In this document: positions 31,759-43,000 of the stretch, piece after piece
Layout: each line of letters begins with the position of its first letter
Position numbering within the stretch: the first letter of the stretch is position 1
Made by a program: the position numbers and the translations under genes
Assembly (NCBI RefSeq): GCF_018623035.1
Contig: NZ_CP076023.1
Coordinates: 1,798,001 to 1,862,000 of the forward strand
From: Cellulomonas dongxiuzhuiae
GTDB lineage: Bacteria > Actinomycetota > Actinomycetes > Actinomycetales > Cellulomonadaceae
Length of the DNA stretch: 64,000 nucleotides
Reading direction: 5' to 3'
Notes under the pieces: model-generated
Database searches by the model: none
What the model was told of the DNA's origin: nothing
What the model saw: only the letters and a program-made list of their open reading frames with translations

Positions 31759-32516
31759 GACGCCCCTGCGGCGCCGGGCCTGGCGCCGTGGACGGGAACG
31801 GTGGGCGGCGTGGCACCCATGAGCGTGCGGTAGTGCCCGAGGGCCGGTCCGGGGACGTCGTCGGCGACGACCCGGCCGGCGTCGACGACCAGCACCCGGT
31901 CCGCCCGCTCCGCCGCCTCGAGGTCGTGCGTCACGGCGACCACCTGCTGGGGGAGCGACGCCAGCAACGCGTCCACGTGCGTGCGCCAGCGCAGGTCGAG
32001 CAGCGTCGTGGGCTCGTCGCACACGAGCACGGTCGGCTCCGTCGCGAGGACCGCCGCCAGCGCGAGCAGCTGGCGCTGCCCGCCGGACAGCGCGTGCACG
32101 GAGACGTGCGCGCGGTCCGCCAGGCCGTACCGGGACAGCACCTCGAGGGCACGCACCTCGCGCTCGCGGGCGTCCGGCACCGCGCGCCGCAGGGACAGCG
32201 CGACGTCCTCGACGGGTGTCGGCATCACGATCTGCGCGTCGGGGTCGGTGAACACGAAGCCGACGTGGCGCCGCACCGCCGCACCGTCGGCGACGGTGTC
32301 GAGGCCGTCGACGCGCACGCGCCCCGCCGACGGCAGGACGAGCCCGTTGAGCAGGCGCGCGAGCGTCGACTTGCCGGACCCGTTGGCACCGACGACGGCG
32401 ACGTGCCGTTCGGTCAGCCGCAGCGACACCGGGCCGAGGAGCCGCACGACGCGGTCGGGGCCGCCGGCCGGGTCGGGGGACCAGGCGGTGACCTCGGCGG
32501 CGTCGAGCTCGATCAC
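31755..32516 (-). CDS. bioM: Energy-coupling factor ATPase, BioM-like
   Basis: 253 aa. Walker A GANGSGKST, the ECF-type FVFTDPDAQIVMPTPVEDVALSL Q-loop, signature LSGGQRQLLAL and Walker B TVLVCDEPTTLLD. GTG 32516 is taken as start (VIELDAAEV), 5 nt after the bioY stop. It drives uptake with BioN and the substrate-binding BioY. Confidence 0.9.
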   Translation of the reverse strand: MIELDAAEVTAWSPDPAGGPDRVVRLLGPVSLRLTERHVAVVGANGSGKSTLARLLNGLVLPSAGRVRVDGLDTVADGAAVRRHVGFVFTDPDAQIVMPTPVEDVALSLRRAVPDAREREVRALEVLSRYGLADRAHVSVHALSGGQRQLLALAAVLATEPTVLVCDEPTTLLDLRWRTHVDALLASLPQQVVAVTHDLEAAERADRVLVVDAGRVVADDVPGPALGHYRTLMGATPPTVPVHGARPGAAGAS

Positions 32517-32521
32517 GGCGG

Positions 32522-33187
32522 TCAGCGCCGGTCGCGGCGCAGGTCGGGGAACGCGCGGAGCACGGCGAGCGTGACCCCGGCCGCGAGCAGGTTCTTCACG
32601 ACGTCGCCGGGCCAGTAGACGACGTCGATCGCGAGCGCCTCGCGGGCCGTGACGCCCAGGCGCGCCATGAGCCCGAGGACGCCCGCGGGGTGCGTCACGA
32701 GGAACGACGAGCCGAGCCCCGCCGCGACGAGCAGCGGGTAGCGCCACACCGGACGCGCCCGCAGCGCGAGACCGCCGAGCCACCCCGCGGCGGCCGCCGC
32801 GAGCGGGAACGCGAGCAGGTAGCCGACGGACGGCTTGCCGAGCACGCCGAGGCCGCCGGTCATCTCGGCGAAGACCGGGACGCCCGCGAGACCGACGACC
32901 AGGTACAGCGCGATCGCGAGGAACCCGCGGCGCGCCCCGAGCACGAGGCCCGCGACGACGACGCCGAACGTCTGCAGCGTGATCGGCACGCCGGACCCGG
33001 TCGGGATCGCCGGGACCAGTGCGCACGCGGCGACGAACGCCGCGAACGTCGCGACGAGCGCGACGTCCGTGCTGGTGCGCCGCGCGACCCGGGGAGCCGG
33101 CGGATGAGCGAGGAGGCCCGGCACCGCCGTGCCGGGTGCTGAGGTGTCCGTCCGGGTGGGGCTGTCGTCCGCGGGACTGGTGGGCAT
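32522..33187 (-). CDS. bioY: Biotin transporter substrate-binding protein BioY
   Basis: 221 aa with about six membrane segments. Family-typical features are ALVATFAAFVAACALVPAIPTGSGVPITLQTFGVVVAGLVLG and GFLAIALYLVVGLAGVPVF and the conserved KPSVGYLLAFPLAA. An N-terminal cytosolic tail of about 45 residues precedes the first helix. ATG 33187 has GGGAG about 7 nt upstream; the longer in-frame ORF runs into the promoter of the ABC-F gene. First gene of the bioY-bioM-bioN operon, predicted to import biotin. Confidence 0.93.
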   Translation of the reverse strand: MPTSPADDSPTRTDTSAPGTAVPGLLAHPPAPRVARRTSTDVALVATFAAFVAACALVPAIPTGSGVPITLQTFGVVVAGLVLGARRGFLAIALYLVVGLAGVPVFAEMTGGLGVLGKPSVGYLLAFPLAAAAAGWLGGLALRARPVWRYPLLVAAGLGSSFLVTHPAGVLGLMARLGVTAREALAIDVVYWPGDVVKNLLAAGVTLAVLRAFPDLRRDRR

Positions 33188-33216
33188 GCGGTGGCTCCCG
33201 GTGAGGATGAGGTGGA

Positions 33217-33232
33217 GGTCGGACGCCCGACC
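33217..33232 (-). other. Small hairpin in the bioY leader
   Basis: ggtcgg-acgc-ccgacc forms a 6-bp hairpin with a 4-nt loop between the candidate bioY promoter and its start codon. Role unknown; it may be incidental. Confidence 0.35.
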
Positions 33233-33239
33233 GCTCGCC

Positions 33240-33245
33240 ACGCTA
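33240..33245 (-). promoter_or_regulatory. Candidate -10 for bioY
   Basis: Minus-strand TAGCGT lies inside the 8-bp palindrome cgctagcg (33241-33248) and leaves a leader of about 50 nt. The palindrome could be part of an operator, but no BirA or BioQ site was recognised. Confidence 0.45.
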
Positions 33246-33254
33246 GCGGCTGGG

Positions 33255-33260
33255 TACGAT
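33255..33260 (+). promoter_or_regulatory. Candidate -10 for the ABC-F gene
   Basis: TACGAT lies about 67 nt before GTG 33327, diverging from the bioY promoter within 15 nt. The leader contains AGGAA-like ribosome binding sites. Confidence 0.45.
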
Positions 33261-33326
33261 GGTCGGCGTTTGTGCCGGGGGCCAGAACCCACCCGGTCTT
33301 CTCGTAGGAAACCGAGGAACACCCCT

Positions 33327-34897
<1,571 letters not shown>

Positions 34898-34925
<28 letters not shown>

Positions 34926-35833
34926 GCGGTGACGTCGCGCGCCTCGTGCGCGGCGATCTCGGCGTCCTCGTCGAGCTCGTCGCGCCCGCGCGCGCGGCGC
35001 GGCCGTGGCGGCCGCAGCGTGTCCGGCCCGTCGCCCACCCTGACCACGGACGTCCACTCGCGCCGCGCGGCCACGCCGAAGGCCGCGAGGGCACCGAGGG
35101 CGAAGACCCACCACTGGAACGCGTACGACAGGTGCGAGCCGGGGTCGGTGCTCGGGGCGGCCAGCGCGCCGAGCGGCTCGGCGGCGGCCGGCTGCTCGCG
35201 CACGAGCGCGCCGTAGGCCGCGTAGGGCTCGCCCTCGACGCCGCCCGCGGTGAGCACCTGGGCGGGCGCGATGGCCTGCACCTGCCGGGCCGGGGCGTCA
35301 CGGCTGCTCGTGGCCTCGCCCGGGCGCAGCCGGACGGTGACCGTCACGTCGCCGCGCGGCGGCGCCGGCACGTCGACGTCGACGGACCCGTCCGCACCCG
35401 TGGGCACCCAGCCGCGGTCGACGACGAGCACACGTCCCGCGGCGACCGGGTCGCCGGCGTCGCGCGGCGCGGCGTCCGTCACCAGCAACGGCACGAGGGC
35501 GTGGTAGGCGGGGGTGCCGTCGACGGGCCGGTTGCGCAGCAGCACGGTCGCGTCGTCGAGGTACCGGCCGCTGACCTCGACCGAGCGCCACGCGTCGGTG
35601 TCGGGCAGCACGGCGTCGGGATCCGGGACGACGTCCGCGAGGTCGACGGGCGCCGCCGCGTAGTTCGCCTCGACGACGGCGATGGCGGCGTCGCGGTCGA
35701 CGTGCCGCTGCCACTGCCACCGCCCGAGGAAGGTGCACGTCACCGCGACGACGACGGCCACGAGCACCAGCCCGACGGCCTGCCGCCGGGCCGCGGCGCG
35801 CAGGTCGGCGGCCGCGGGTCCTGCGGTGCTCAC
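34898..35833 (-). CDS. SURF1 family cytochrome oxidase assembly protein
   Basis: 311 aa. One N-terminal membrane helix (AVGLVLVAVVVAVTCTFLGRWQWQRH, with the family WQWxR motif) and a second near 245-270 (YAFQWWVFALGALAAFGVAA) flank the extracytoplasmic domain with VEVSGRYLDDATVLLRNRPVDG and VLVVDRGWVPTG. A charged cytosolic tail follows. SURF1 aids heme insertion into aa3 oxidase. GTG 35833 overlaps the preceding gene (GTGA). Confidence 0.92.
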
Positions 35834-36081
35834 GGCTCGGCCCGGACCAGCTCGTCGACCCGGACCACGTCGCGCAGGAAGTCACGCACGCGCAGGTACT
35901 CCGACAGGTGCTCACGGTGCGCGTCGCACGCGAGCCAGACCTTGCGCCGCTCGGGGGTGTGCAGCTTCGGGTTGTTCCACAGGACGCCCCAGCCGGGGAC
36001 GGCCCGGCAGCTGCGGGCGCTGCAGACGAGCTCGCCCACGGTGTCGGGGGTCGCGTCCGGGCCCGGGGTCGCGGCGGTCAC
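35830..36081 (-). CDS. Small Cys-rich conserved protein next to SURF1
   Basis: 83 aa. It carries CSARSC near residue 20 and a later ACDAHREHL, together a plausible C-x4-C plus C-x2-H zinc site. The sequence NNPKLHTPERRKVWLACDAH resembles short actinobacterial proteins often annotated, without good cause, as acetone carboxylase. Function unknown. GTG 36081 overlaps the DUF3099 gene stop, and its own stop overlaps SURF1, so the three genes look co-translated. Confidence 0.8.
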   Translation of the reverse strand: MTAATPGPDATPDTVGELVCSARSCRAVPGWGVLWNNPKLHTPERRKVWLACDAHREHLSEYLRVRDFLRDVVRVDELVRAEP

Positions 36082-36413
36082 CGGCCGTCCTCCAGCCCGT
36101 CGTGACGCGGGGCGGGGCCGATCTCGCGCGCCTCGAAGAACACGTCGGACGTGTCGCGCCGCTCGCGGCCGGCGTTGGCCAGCAGCACCGCGACGTAGGG
36201 CAGCACGGCGGCGGCGGTGATGAGCGTGAGCGACACGGCCACCGGGACGTGCGACCACAGCAGGCCCGCCGCGACGAAGCACACGACACGCACGCCCATC
36301 TGCCACAGGTAGCGGTGCTGACGGCGCGCGAGATCGTCTGCCAGGGGCTCGGGGGCCGACGTGATGCGGTGCACCTCCGGCTCGGCCCGCGCGGCGCGAC
36401 GACGTGTGCTCAC
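36078..36413 (-). CDS. DUF3099 family membrane protein
   Basis: 111 aa. Two hydrophobic segments are visible (VRVVCFVAAGLLWSHVPVAV and LTLITAAAVLPYVAVLLANAG) after a basic N-terminus HRITSAPEPLADDLARRQHRYLWQMG, typical of actinobacterial DUF3099. No known activity. GTG 36413 is preceded by TACCAT at a 6-nt spacing. First gene of the DUF3099 - Cys-rich - SURF1 set. Confidence 0.85.
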   Translation of the reverse strand: MSTRRRAARAEPEVHRITSAPEPLADDLARRQHRYLWQMGVRVVCFVAAGLLWSHVPVAVSLTLITAAAVLPYVAVLLANAGRERRDTSDVFFEAREIGPAPRHDGLEDGR

Positions 36414-36419
36414 TCCCCG

Positions 36420-36425
36420 ATGGTA
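36420..36425 (-). promoter_or_regulatory. Candidate -10 of a leaderless DUF3099 promoter
   Basis: Minus-strand TACCAT is followed by cgggga and GTG 36413. The cgggga could equally act as a weak ribosome binding site. Confidence 0.5.
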
Positions 36426-36426
36426 G

Positions 36427-37311
<885 letters not shown>

Positions 37312-37373
37312 CCCACCCACCCCCCGCGCCGGCGCCCCGCGCCCGGCCCACCCGACCGAGAGGCACCTGGACC

Positions 37374-38141
37374 ATGGCACTGCTCGAGGGCAAGACCCTG
37401 CTCGTCACCGGCGTCCTGACGGACAGCTCGATCGCGTTCCACGTCGCACGCCTGGCGCAGGAGCAGGGCGCGACCGTCGTGCTGACGTCCTTCGGACGTC
37501 AGCTGCGCCTCACGCAGGCGATCGCGCGGCGCCTGCCGCACGCGGCACCCGTCGTCGAGCTCGACGTCACGTCGGAGGACGACCTGGCGGCGCTCGCCGA
37601 CCGCGTCCGTGAGCACACGGACCACCTCGACGGGGTCGTCCACTCCATCGGGTTCGCGCCGCAGTCCGTCATGGGGGGCAACTTCCTGGCGGGGCAGTGG
37701 GAGGACGTCGCGACCGCCGTCCACGTCAGCGCGTACTCGCTCAAGGCGCTCGCGGTGGCGTCCCAGCCGCTGCTCACGCGCGGCTCGAGCCTCGTCGGCC
37801 TCACGTTCGACGCACGCTACGCGTGGCCCGTCTACGACTGGATGGGCGTCGCGAAGGCGGCGTTCGAGTCCACCGCGCGGTATCTCGCGCGCGACCTCGG
37901 GCCGCAGGGGATCCGCGTCAACCTGGTCTCGGCCGGCCCGATCCGCACCACGGCGGCCAAGTCGATCCCCGGCTTCGAGGCCATGGAGGGCGGGTGGCCG
38001 GACCGCGCGCCGCTCGGGTGGGACGTGAGCGACCCCGAGCCGACGGCGCGCGCCGTCGCGGCCCTGCTGTCCGACTGGTTCCCCGCGACGACGGGCGAGA
38101 TCGTCCACGTCGACGGCGGCGTGCACGCGATGGGTCTGTGA
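37374..38141 (+). CDS. fabI: Enoyl-ACP reductase (FabI/InhA-like)
   Basis: 255 aa. The NADH site reads GVLTDSSIAFHVARLAQEQGA and the Tyr-x6-Lys pair lies in YDWMGVAKAAFEST, followed by RVNLVSAGPIRTTAAKSIPG. This segment is close to InhA (YNWMTVAKSALES). The enzyme reduces enoyl-ACP and is the target of triclosan and isoniazid-type drugs in relatives. AGAGGCACC lies before ATG 37374. Co-transcribed with fabG. Confidence 0.95.
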   Translation: MALLEGKTLLVTGVLTDSSIAFHVARLAQEQGATVVLTSFGRQLRLTQAIARRLPHAAPVVELDVTSEDDLAALADRVREHTDHLDGVVHSIGFAPQSVMGGNFLAGQWEDVATAVHVSAYSLKALAVASQPLLTRGSSLVGLTFDARYAWPVYDWMGVAKAAFESTARYLARDLGPQGIRVNLVSAGPIRTTAAKSIPGFEAMEGGWPDRAPLGWDVSDPEPTARAVAALLSDWFPATTGEIVHVDGGVHAMGL

Positions 38142-38241
38142 CGCCCGTCGCGGCACGCGGGCGCGGCGCCCCGCCGGCGGACGTCGCGTTCGTCACGTCC
38201 GCCGGGGCCGTCGGGTGTACCTCGGCGGCGGTGCCGGGTGG

Positions 38242-38247
38242 CACCCT
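38242..38247 (+). promoter_or_regulatory. Candidate -10 of a leaderless SixA-like gene promoter
   Basis: CACCCT is followed by ggtgcg and GTG 38254; a weaker hexamer but with the 6-nt spacing seen elsewhere. Confidence 0.35.
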
Positions 38248-38253
38248 GGTGCG

Positions 38254-38775
38254 GTGACCCTGCACCGCCTCGTCCTCCTGCGGCACGCGAAGGCCGAGCC
38301 GGCCGGCGTGGTCGTCGACCACGAGCGCCCGCTCGCGCTGGTGGGCCGCCGACAGGCCTCGGCCGTCGGCGCCGCGCTCGCCGCAGCCGGTCTGGCACCC
38401 ACGCACGTGCTCTGCTCCTCGGCGCTGCGCACGCGTCAGACGTGGGAGATCGCGCGGACGGCCCTCGTCGCCGCGGGCGCGACGGCCCCGGTCGTGTCCG
38501 TGACCGACGACCTGTACGACGCGTCGACGGGCGACCTCGCCGCGATCCTGCAGTCGCTGCCCGAGGAGGCCTCCACGGTCCTGGTCGTGGGGCACGAGCC
38601 GACGATGTCGCAGGCAGCCGGCGCGCTGGCGGGGGACGCGTCCGACGAGGCCGTGCTCGCGCGCGTGCGAGGCGGGGTGCCGACGGCGGCCTGGACCGTG
38701 CTGGAGGGCGACGGTGCCTGGGACCTCGTCGCTCCGGGCGCCCTGCGGCTCGTCCGCCTCGAGGTCCCGGCCTGA
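38254..38775 (+). CDS. SixA-like histidine phosphatase
   Basis: 173 aa. The phosphatase RHG-type motif is LLRHAKAEP with the nucleophilic His, SSALRTRQTWE follows, and the second His is in VVGHEPTMS. SixA acts on phosphohistidine proteins in E. coli; other members are of unknown substrate. GTG 38254 (VTLHRLVLLRHAK) is the natural start; an upstream in-frame ATG-like start at 38215 adds an implausible Gly-rich stretch. A terminator follows. Confidence 0.88.
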   Translation: MTLHRLVLLRHAKAEPAGVVVDHERPLALVGRRQASAVGAALAAAGLAPTHVLCSSALRTRQTWEIARTALVAAGATAPVVSVTDDLYDASTGDLAAILQSLPEEASTVLVVGHEPTMSQAAGALAGDASDEAVLARVRGGVPTAAWTVLEGDGAWDLVAPGALRLVRLEVPA

Positions 38776-38781
38776 GGTCCC

Positions 38782-38805
38782 GCGGCCGGGCGACCGCCCG
38801 GCCGC
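38782..38805. terminator. Terminator between the SixA-like gene and serB
   Basis: A perfect 10-bp inverted repeat, gcggccgggc and its complement with loop gacc, lies between two converging genes. Confidence 0.75.
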
Positions 38806-38830
38806 AGCGCCGCCGAGCGGGCTGTGACGG

Positions 38831-39481
<651 letters not shown>

Positions 39482-39487
39482 GCCCGC

Positions 39488-39493
39488 AGGCTA
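39488..39493 (-). promoter_or_regulatory. Candidate -10 of a leaderless serB promoter
   Basis: Minus-strand TAGCCT, then gcgggc, then GTG 39481. Confidence 0.55.
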
Positions 39494-39584
39494 GCGGGCG
39501 TGGACGCGGGTCACGGCCGGTGTCCGCATGGCGTCCGGGCGCCACGGGACCGCCTCGCCCTGGCCGGACTGCGGCGTCCCGCCG

Positions 39585-40826
39585 TCAGTCGGTGATGATC
39601 GTGCCCTTCGGCACGACCGTGATGCCGCTGTCCGTCACGGTGAACCCGCGTGCACGGTCGTGATCGTGGTCCAGGCCGATACGGGCGCGCTCGGGGACGA
39701 TGACGTTCTTGTCGAGGATCGCGTGGTGGATCTGCGCGTAGCGCTCGACCTGCACGCCGTCCATGAGCACGGAGTCCGTCACCTGCGCCCACGAGTGCAG
39801 CCGGATGCCCGGGGACAGGATCGACCCGGAGACGGTCGCGCCCGACACGACGACGCCCGGGGACACGATGGAGTCGGCCGCGTGTCCCAGGCGCCCGGCA
39901 CCGGCGTGGACGAACTTGGCCGGCGGCAGGCCGGTGTACCCGGTGTGCAGGGGCCAGTCGTCGTTGTACAGGTTGAACACGGGCTCGATCGAGATCAGGT
40001 CCTGGTTCGCGTCGAAGTACGAGTCGAGCGTCCCCACGTCGCGCCAGTAGTCGCGGTCGCGGTCGGTGGATCCGGGCACGTCGTTGCGGATGAAGTCGTA
40101 CACCCCCGCGGTGCCCCGCTCGACGAACCACGGCACGATGTCGCCGCCCATGTCGTGCCGGGAGTTGACGTCCTCGGCGTCGACGGTCACCGCCTTGACC
40201 AGCGCGTCGGCGTTCGCGACGTAGTTGCCCATCGACGCGAGGATCTCGAAGGGGGACCCCGGCACGGGCGTCGGGTCCGTCGGCTTCTCGCGGAACGCCG
40301 CGATGCGTGTCGGGTCGCCCGGCACGGTCTCGATGACACCGAACTGGTCGGCCATGTCGATCGGCTGCCGGATGCCGGCCACCGTCAGCTCGGCGCCCGA
40401 CTCGATGTGCGAGTCCACCATCTGGGAGAAGTCCATGCGGTACACGTGGTCGGCGCCGACCACGACGACGATGTCGGGCCGCTCGTCGTCGATGATGTTG
40501 AGGCACTGGTAGATCGCGTCCGCGCTGCCCAGGTACCAGTGCTTGCCGACACGCTGCTGCGCGGGCACGGCCGCCACGTAGTTGCCCAGCAGCGCCGACA
40601 TGCGCCACGTCTTCGACACGTGGCGGTCCAGCGAGTGGGACTTGTACTGGGTCAGCACGATCACGTGCAGGTAGTGCGAGTTGATGACGTTCGACAGGGC
40701 GAAGTCGACGAGCCGGTAGATGCCGCCGAAGGGCACGGCAGGCTTCGCACGGTGCGCGGTGAGCGGCATGAGGCGCTTGCCCTCCCCTCCGGCGAGGACG
40801 ATGGCGAGGACACGCGGCGCTGGCAT
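39585..40826 (-). CDS. glgC: Glucose-1-phosphate adenylyltransferase
   Basis: 413 aa. It makes ADP-glucose for alpha-glucan synthesis. The N-terminal [25 protein letters not shown] nucleotide site, [21 protein letters not shown] and the later left-handed beta-helix ([24 protein letters not shown]) are family typical. ATG 40826 fits a leaderless promoter. It is divergent from glgA, the same layout as Rv1213/Rv1212c. Confidence 0.97.
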   Translation of the reverse strand: MPAPRVLAIVLAGGEGKRLMPLTAHRAKPAVPFGGIYRLVDFALSNVINSHYLHVIVLTQYKSHSLDRHVSKTWRMSALLGNYVAAVPAQQRVGKHWYLGSADAIYQCLNIIDDERPDIVVVVGADHVYRMDFSQMVDSHIESGAELTVAGIRQPIDMADQFGVIETVPGDPTRIAAFREKPTDPTPVPGSPFEILASMGNYVANADALVKAVTVDAEDVNSRHDMGGDIVPWFVERGTAGVYDFIRNDVPGSTDRDRDYWRDVGTLDSYFDANQDLISIEPVFNLYNDDWPLHTGYTGLPPAKFVHAGAGRLGHAADSIVSPGVVVSGATVSGSILSPGIRLHSWAQVTDSVLMDGVQVERYAQIHHAILDKNVIVPERARIGLDHDHDRARGFTVTDSGITVVPKGTIITD

Positions 40827-40832
40827 GGATCC

Positions 40833-40838
40833 AACCTA
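40833..40838 (-). promoter_or_regulatory. Candidate -10 of a leaderless glgC promoter
   Basis: Minus-strand TAGGTT is followed by ggatcc and ATG 40826. The 107-nt divergent region also holds the glgA promoter. Confidence 0.55.
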
Positions 40839-40882
40839 GGCCCGCGCAGGGCTCTCAGCGAGGCGCACGCGCGTCCGGGCGC

Positions 40883-40888
40883 TAGCGT
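40883..40888 (+). promoter_or_regulatory. Candidate -10 for glgA
   Basis: TAGCGT lies about 45 nt upstream of GTG 40934, so the glgA transcript would have a leader containing GGAGGT. Confidence 0.5.
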
Positions 40889-40933
40889 GTCGCCAGACGA
40901 CCGGCGGTGGGCCGGTCACGACTGGAGGTACCG

Positions 40934-42160
40934 GTGCGCGTCGACCTGCTGACCCGCGAGTACCCGCCGCACGTGTACGGCGGCGCGGGCGTCCACGTCG
41001 CCGGCCTGACGGCCGTGCTGCGCGAGCTCATCGACGTGCGCGTGCACAGCTTCGACGAGCCGGTCGCGGAGCCGGGCACCCACGGCTACGCCGTCCCCGG
41101 CGGCCTGAGCGGGGCCAACGCCGCGCTCGCCACCATGGGCGTCGACCTCGCCATCGTCGACGGCATCGGGCGCGACACGGCCGACGGCGGCACCGACCTC
41201 GTGCACTCGCACACGTGGTACGCGAACCTCGCGGGCCACCTCGCGTCGCTCCTGTACGGCGTGCCGCACGTGCTCACCGCGCACAGCCTGGAGCCGCTGC
41301 GCCCGTGGAAGGCCGAGCAGCTCGGCGGCGGGTACGCGCTGTCGTCGTGGGTCGAGCGCACGGCGTACGAGGCGGCCGACGCCGTCATCGCGGTCAGCGG
41401 CGGCATGCGCGCCGACATCCTGCGGTCCTACCCGGCCGTGGACCCCGCGAAGGTGCACGTCGTGCACAACGGCATCGACCTCGACGGCTGGCAGCGGCCC
41501 ACGTCGCAGGAGGGCACGGCCCGGGCGCGTGCCGTCGTGCAGGAGCTCGGCATCGACCCCGACCGGCCGTCCGTGGTGTTCGTCGGCCGGATCACGCGGC
41601 AGAAGGGTCTGCCCTACCTGCTGCGCGCCGTCGAGGCGCTCCCCACCGACGTGCAGGTCGTGCTGTGCGCCGGTGCCCCGGACACCCCGGAGATCCTCGC
41701 GGAGGTGAACGCGCTGGTGGCGGACCTGCGCACGCGCCGCTCGGGCGTCGTGTGGATCGACCGCATGCTGCCGCGCGCCGAGCTCGTCGCGGTGCTCGCG
41801 CACGGCACCGTCTTCGCGTGCCCGTCCGTCTACGAGCCGCTCGGCATCGTCAACCTCGAGGCCATGGCCGTCGGCCTGCCCGTGGTCGGTACGGCGACGG
41901 GCGGCATCCCCGAGGTCGTCGACGACGGCGTCACGGGCGTGCTCGTGCCGATCGACCAGGTGCAGGACGGCACCGGCACGCCCGTCGACCCGGACGCGTT
42001 CGTCGCCGACCTGGGGGCGGCGCTCGCGGACGCCGTCAGCGACACCGAGCGCGCCGCGCGGTGGGGAGCGGCAGCGCGGCGGCGCGTCGAGGACCACTTC
42101 TCGTGGCACGCGATCGGCGAGCGCACGCTCGAGGTGTACCGGGGGGTCCTGGACCGGTGA
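40934..42160 (+). CDS. glgA: GT4 glycogen synthase / maltose-1-phosphate synthase (GlgA/GlgM type)
   Basis: 408 aa glycosyltransferase, GT4 type rather than the larger GT5 glycogen synthase. N-terminal LLTREYPPHVYGGAGVHVAGL binds the nucleotide sugar; C-terminal FVGRITRQKGLPYLLRAV and CPSVYEPLGIVNLEAMAVGLPVVGTATGGIPEVV give the Rossmann donor site with its E-x7-E. In mycobacteria the counterpart Rv1212c (GlgM) makes maltose-1-phosphate from ADP-glucose for the GlgE route; this may hold here. GGAGGT precedes the GTG. Confidence 0.94.
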   Translation: MRVDLLTREYPPHVYGGAGVHVAGLTAVLRELIDVRVHSFDEPVAEPGTHGYAVPGGLSGANAALATMGVDLAIVDGIGRDTADGGTDLVHSHTWYANLAGHLASLLYGVPHVLTAHSLEPLRPWKAEQLGGGYALSSWVERTAYEAADAVIAVSGGMRADILRSYPAVDPAKVHVVHNGIDLDGWQRPTSQEGTARARAVVQELGIDPDRPSVVFVGRITRQKGLPYLLRAVEALPTDVQVVLCAGAPDTPEILAEVNALVADLRTRRSGVVWIDRMLPRAELVAVLAHGTVFACPSVYEPLGIVNLEAMAVGLPVVGTATGGIPEVVDDGVTGVLVPIDQVQDGTGTPVDPDAFVADLGAALADAVSDTERAARWGAAARRRVEDHFSWHAIGERTLEVYRGVLDR

Positions 42161-42195
42161 CGAGGACCTGAGGACCGGTGCCCCGGCGCCGGTCG

Positions 42196-42954
42196 TCAGG
42201 CGCGCGTCAGGTAGGTGGCGGCCGCCGCCATGGCGCGACGGGCCACGCGGTCGACCTCGCGCAGCGCGGTCGACCGCTGGTCGGCCTGCCACGTGTTGAC
42301 GGCCCCGCCGTCGTCCTGCGTGGCCAGCGCGACGATCCCGCGCAGGCGCGCCGCGCTCGAGAGCACCCGCAGCCGCTGCGCGTCGACGCCCCGGGGGAGG
42401 CGACGCTCGGGCAGGGCGCCGTCGCGGACGTCGGAGATCGCGTCGGCCGCGTCGGGGCGCCACCGCTCGACCCCGAGCGACACCAGGGCCTCGGTCGCGG
42501 TCAGCAGCCCACGGCGCAGGTCGCGCTCGGCGTCCTCGAGCGTGCCGACCTGCGCCCACACGGCCGTGCGCCAGTCCGGGACGGTCACGGCGCGCCACGT
42601 CACCAGGTGTCCGGGCTCGAGCTGCGACCCGAACTGCTCGACGTGCGGGACGGCGGCGACCGTCCGGGTGCCGGCGCGCAGCAGCACGCACTCGCCGGCG
42701 AGGACGGCGTCGTGCGACACCGCAGCGGGCGCCGCGACCGGCTCACCGGGGACCGGCAGGACGGCCGCGACCTCGTCGACGGGCGCGCCCAGCCACGTCA
42801 GCCAGTCACGCAGCGTCGAGGCCTCACCCTCGGTGTCGACCGTGTGCGGCTCGTCGTCGGCCTGCACGGCGGCGACGGCGCGCTCGCGCTCGCCGGGCGC
42901 CGTGAGCCACAGCGCGAGCAGGACGGACCGGGGCAGGTCGAGTGCGGCAGCCAC
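42196..42954 (-). CDS. Hypothetical conserved actinobacterial protein
   Basis: 252 aa, not recognised. Starts VAAALDLPRSVLLALWLTAPGERERAVAAVQADDEPHTV, with a middle part VLLRAGTRTVAAVPHVEQFGSQLEPGHLVTWRAVTVPDWRTAVWAQVGTL (aromatic-rich) and an Arg-rich helical C-terminus. No signal peptide or known motif. GTG 42954 has TACCGT 6 nt upstream. It lies 35 nt from the convergent glgA end and 46 nt after parC on its own strand, with no sign that these share a role. Confidence 0.72.
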   Translation of the reverse strand: MAAALDLPRSVLLALWLTAPGERERAVAAVQADDEPHTVDTEGEASTLRDWLTWLGAPVDEVAAVLPVPGEPVAAPAAVSHDAVLAGECVLLRAGTRTVAAVPHVEQFGSQLEPGHLVTWRAVTVPDWRTAVWAQVGTLEDAERDLRRGLLTATEALVSLGVERWRPDAADAISDVRDGALPERRLPRGVDAQRLRVLSSAARLRGIVALATQDDGGAVNTWQADQRSTALREVDRVARRAMAAAATYLTRA

Positions 42955-42960
42955 GGCACC

Positions 42961-42966
42961 ACGGTA
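42961..42966 (-). promoter_or_regulatory. Candidate -10 of a leaderless 252-aa gene promoter
   Basis: Minus-strand TACCGT is followed by ggtgcc and GTG 42954. Confidence 0.5.
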
Positions 42967-43000
42967 GGCGCTGGCGTCGTACGGTCCCGCACGCGGTGCG

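Noticed and set aside
35830..36081. Acetone carboxylase label for the 83-aa protein
   Set aside because: Too short and lacking any carboxylase domain; the label appears to be a propagated annotation error.
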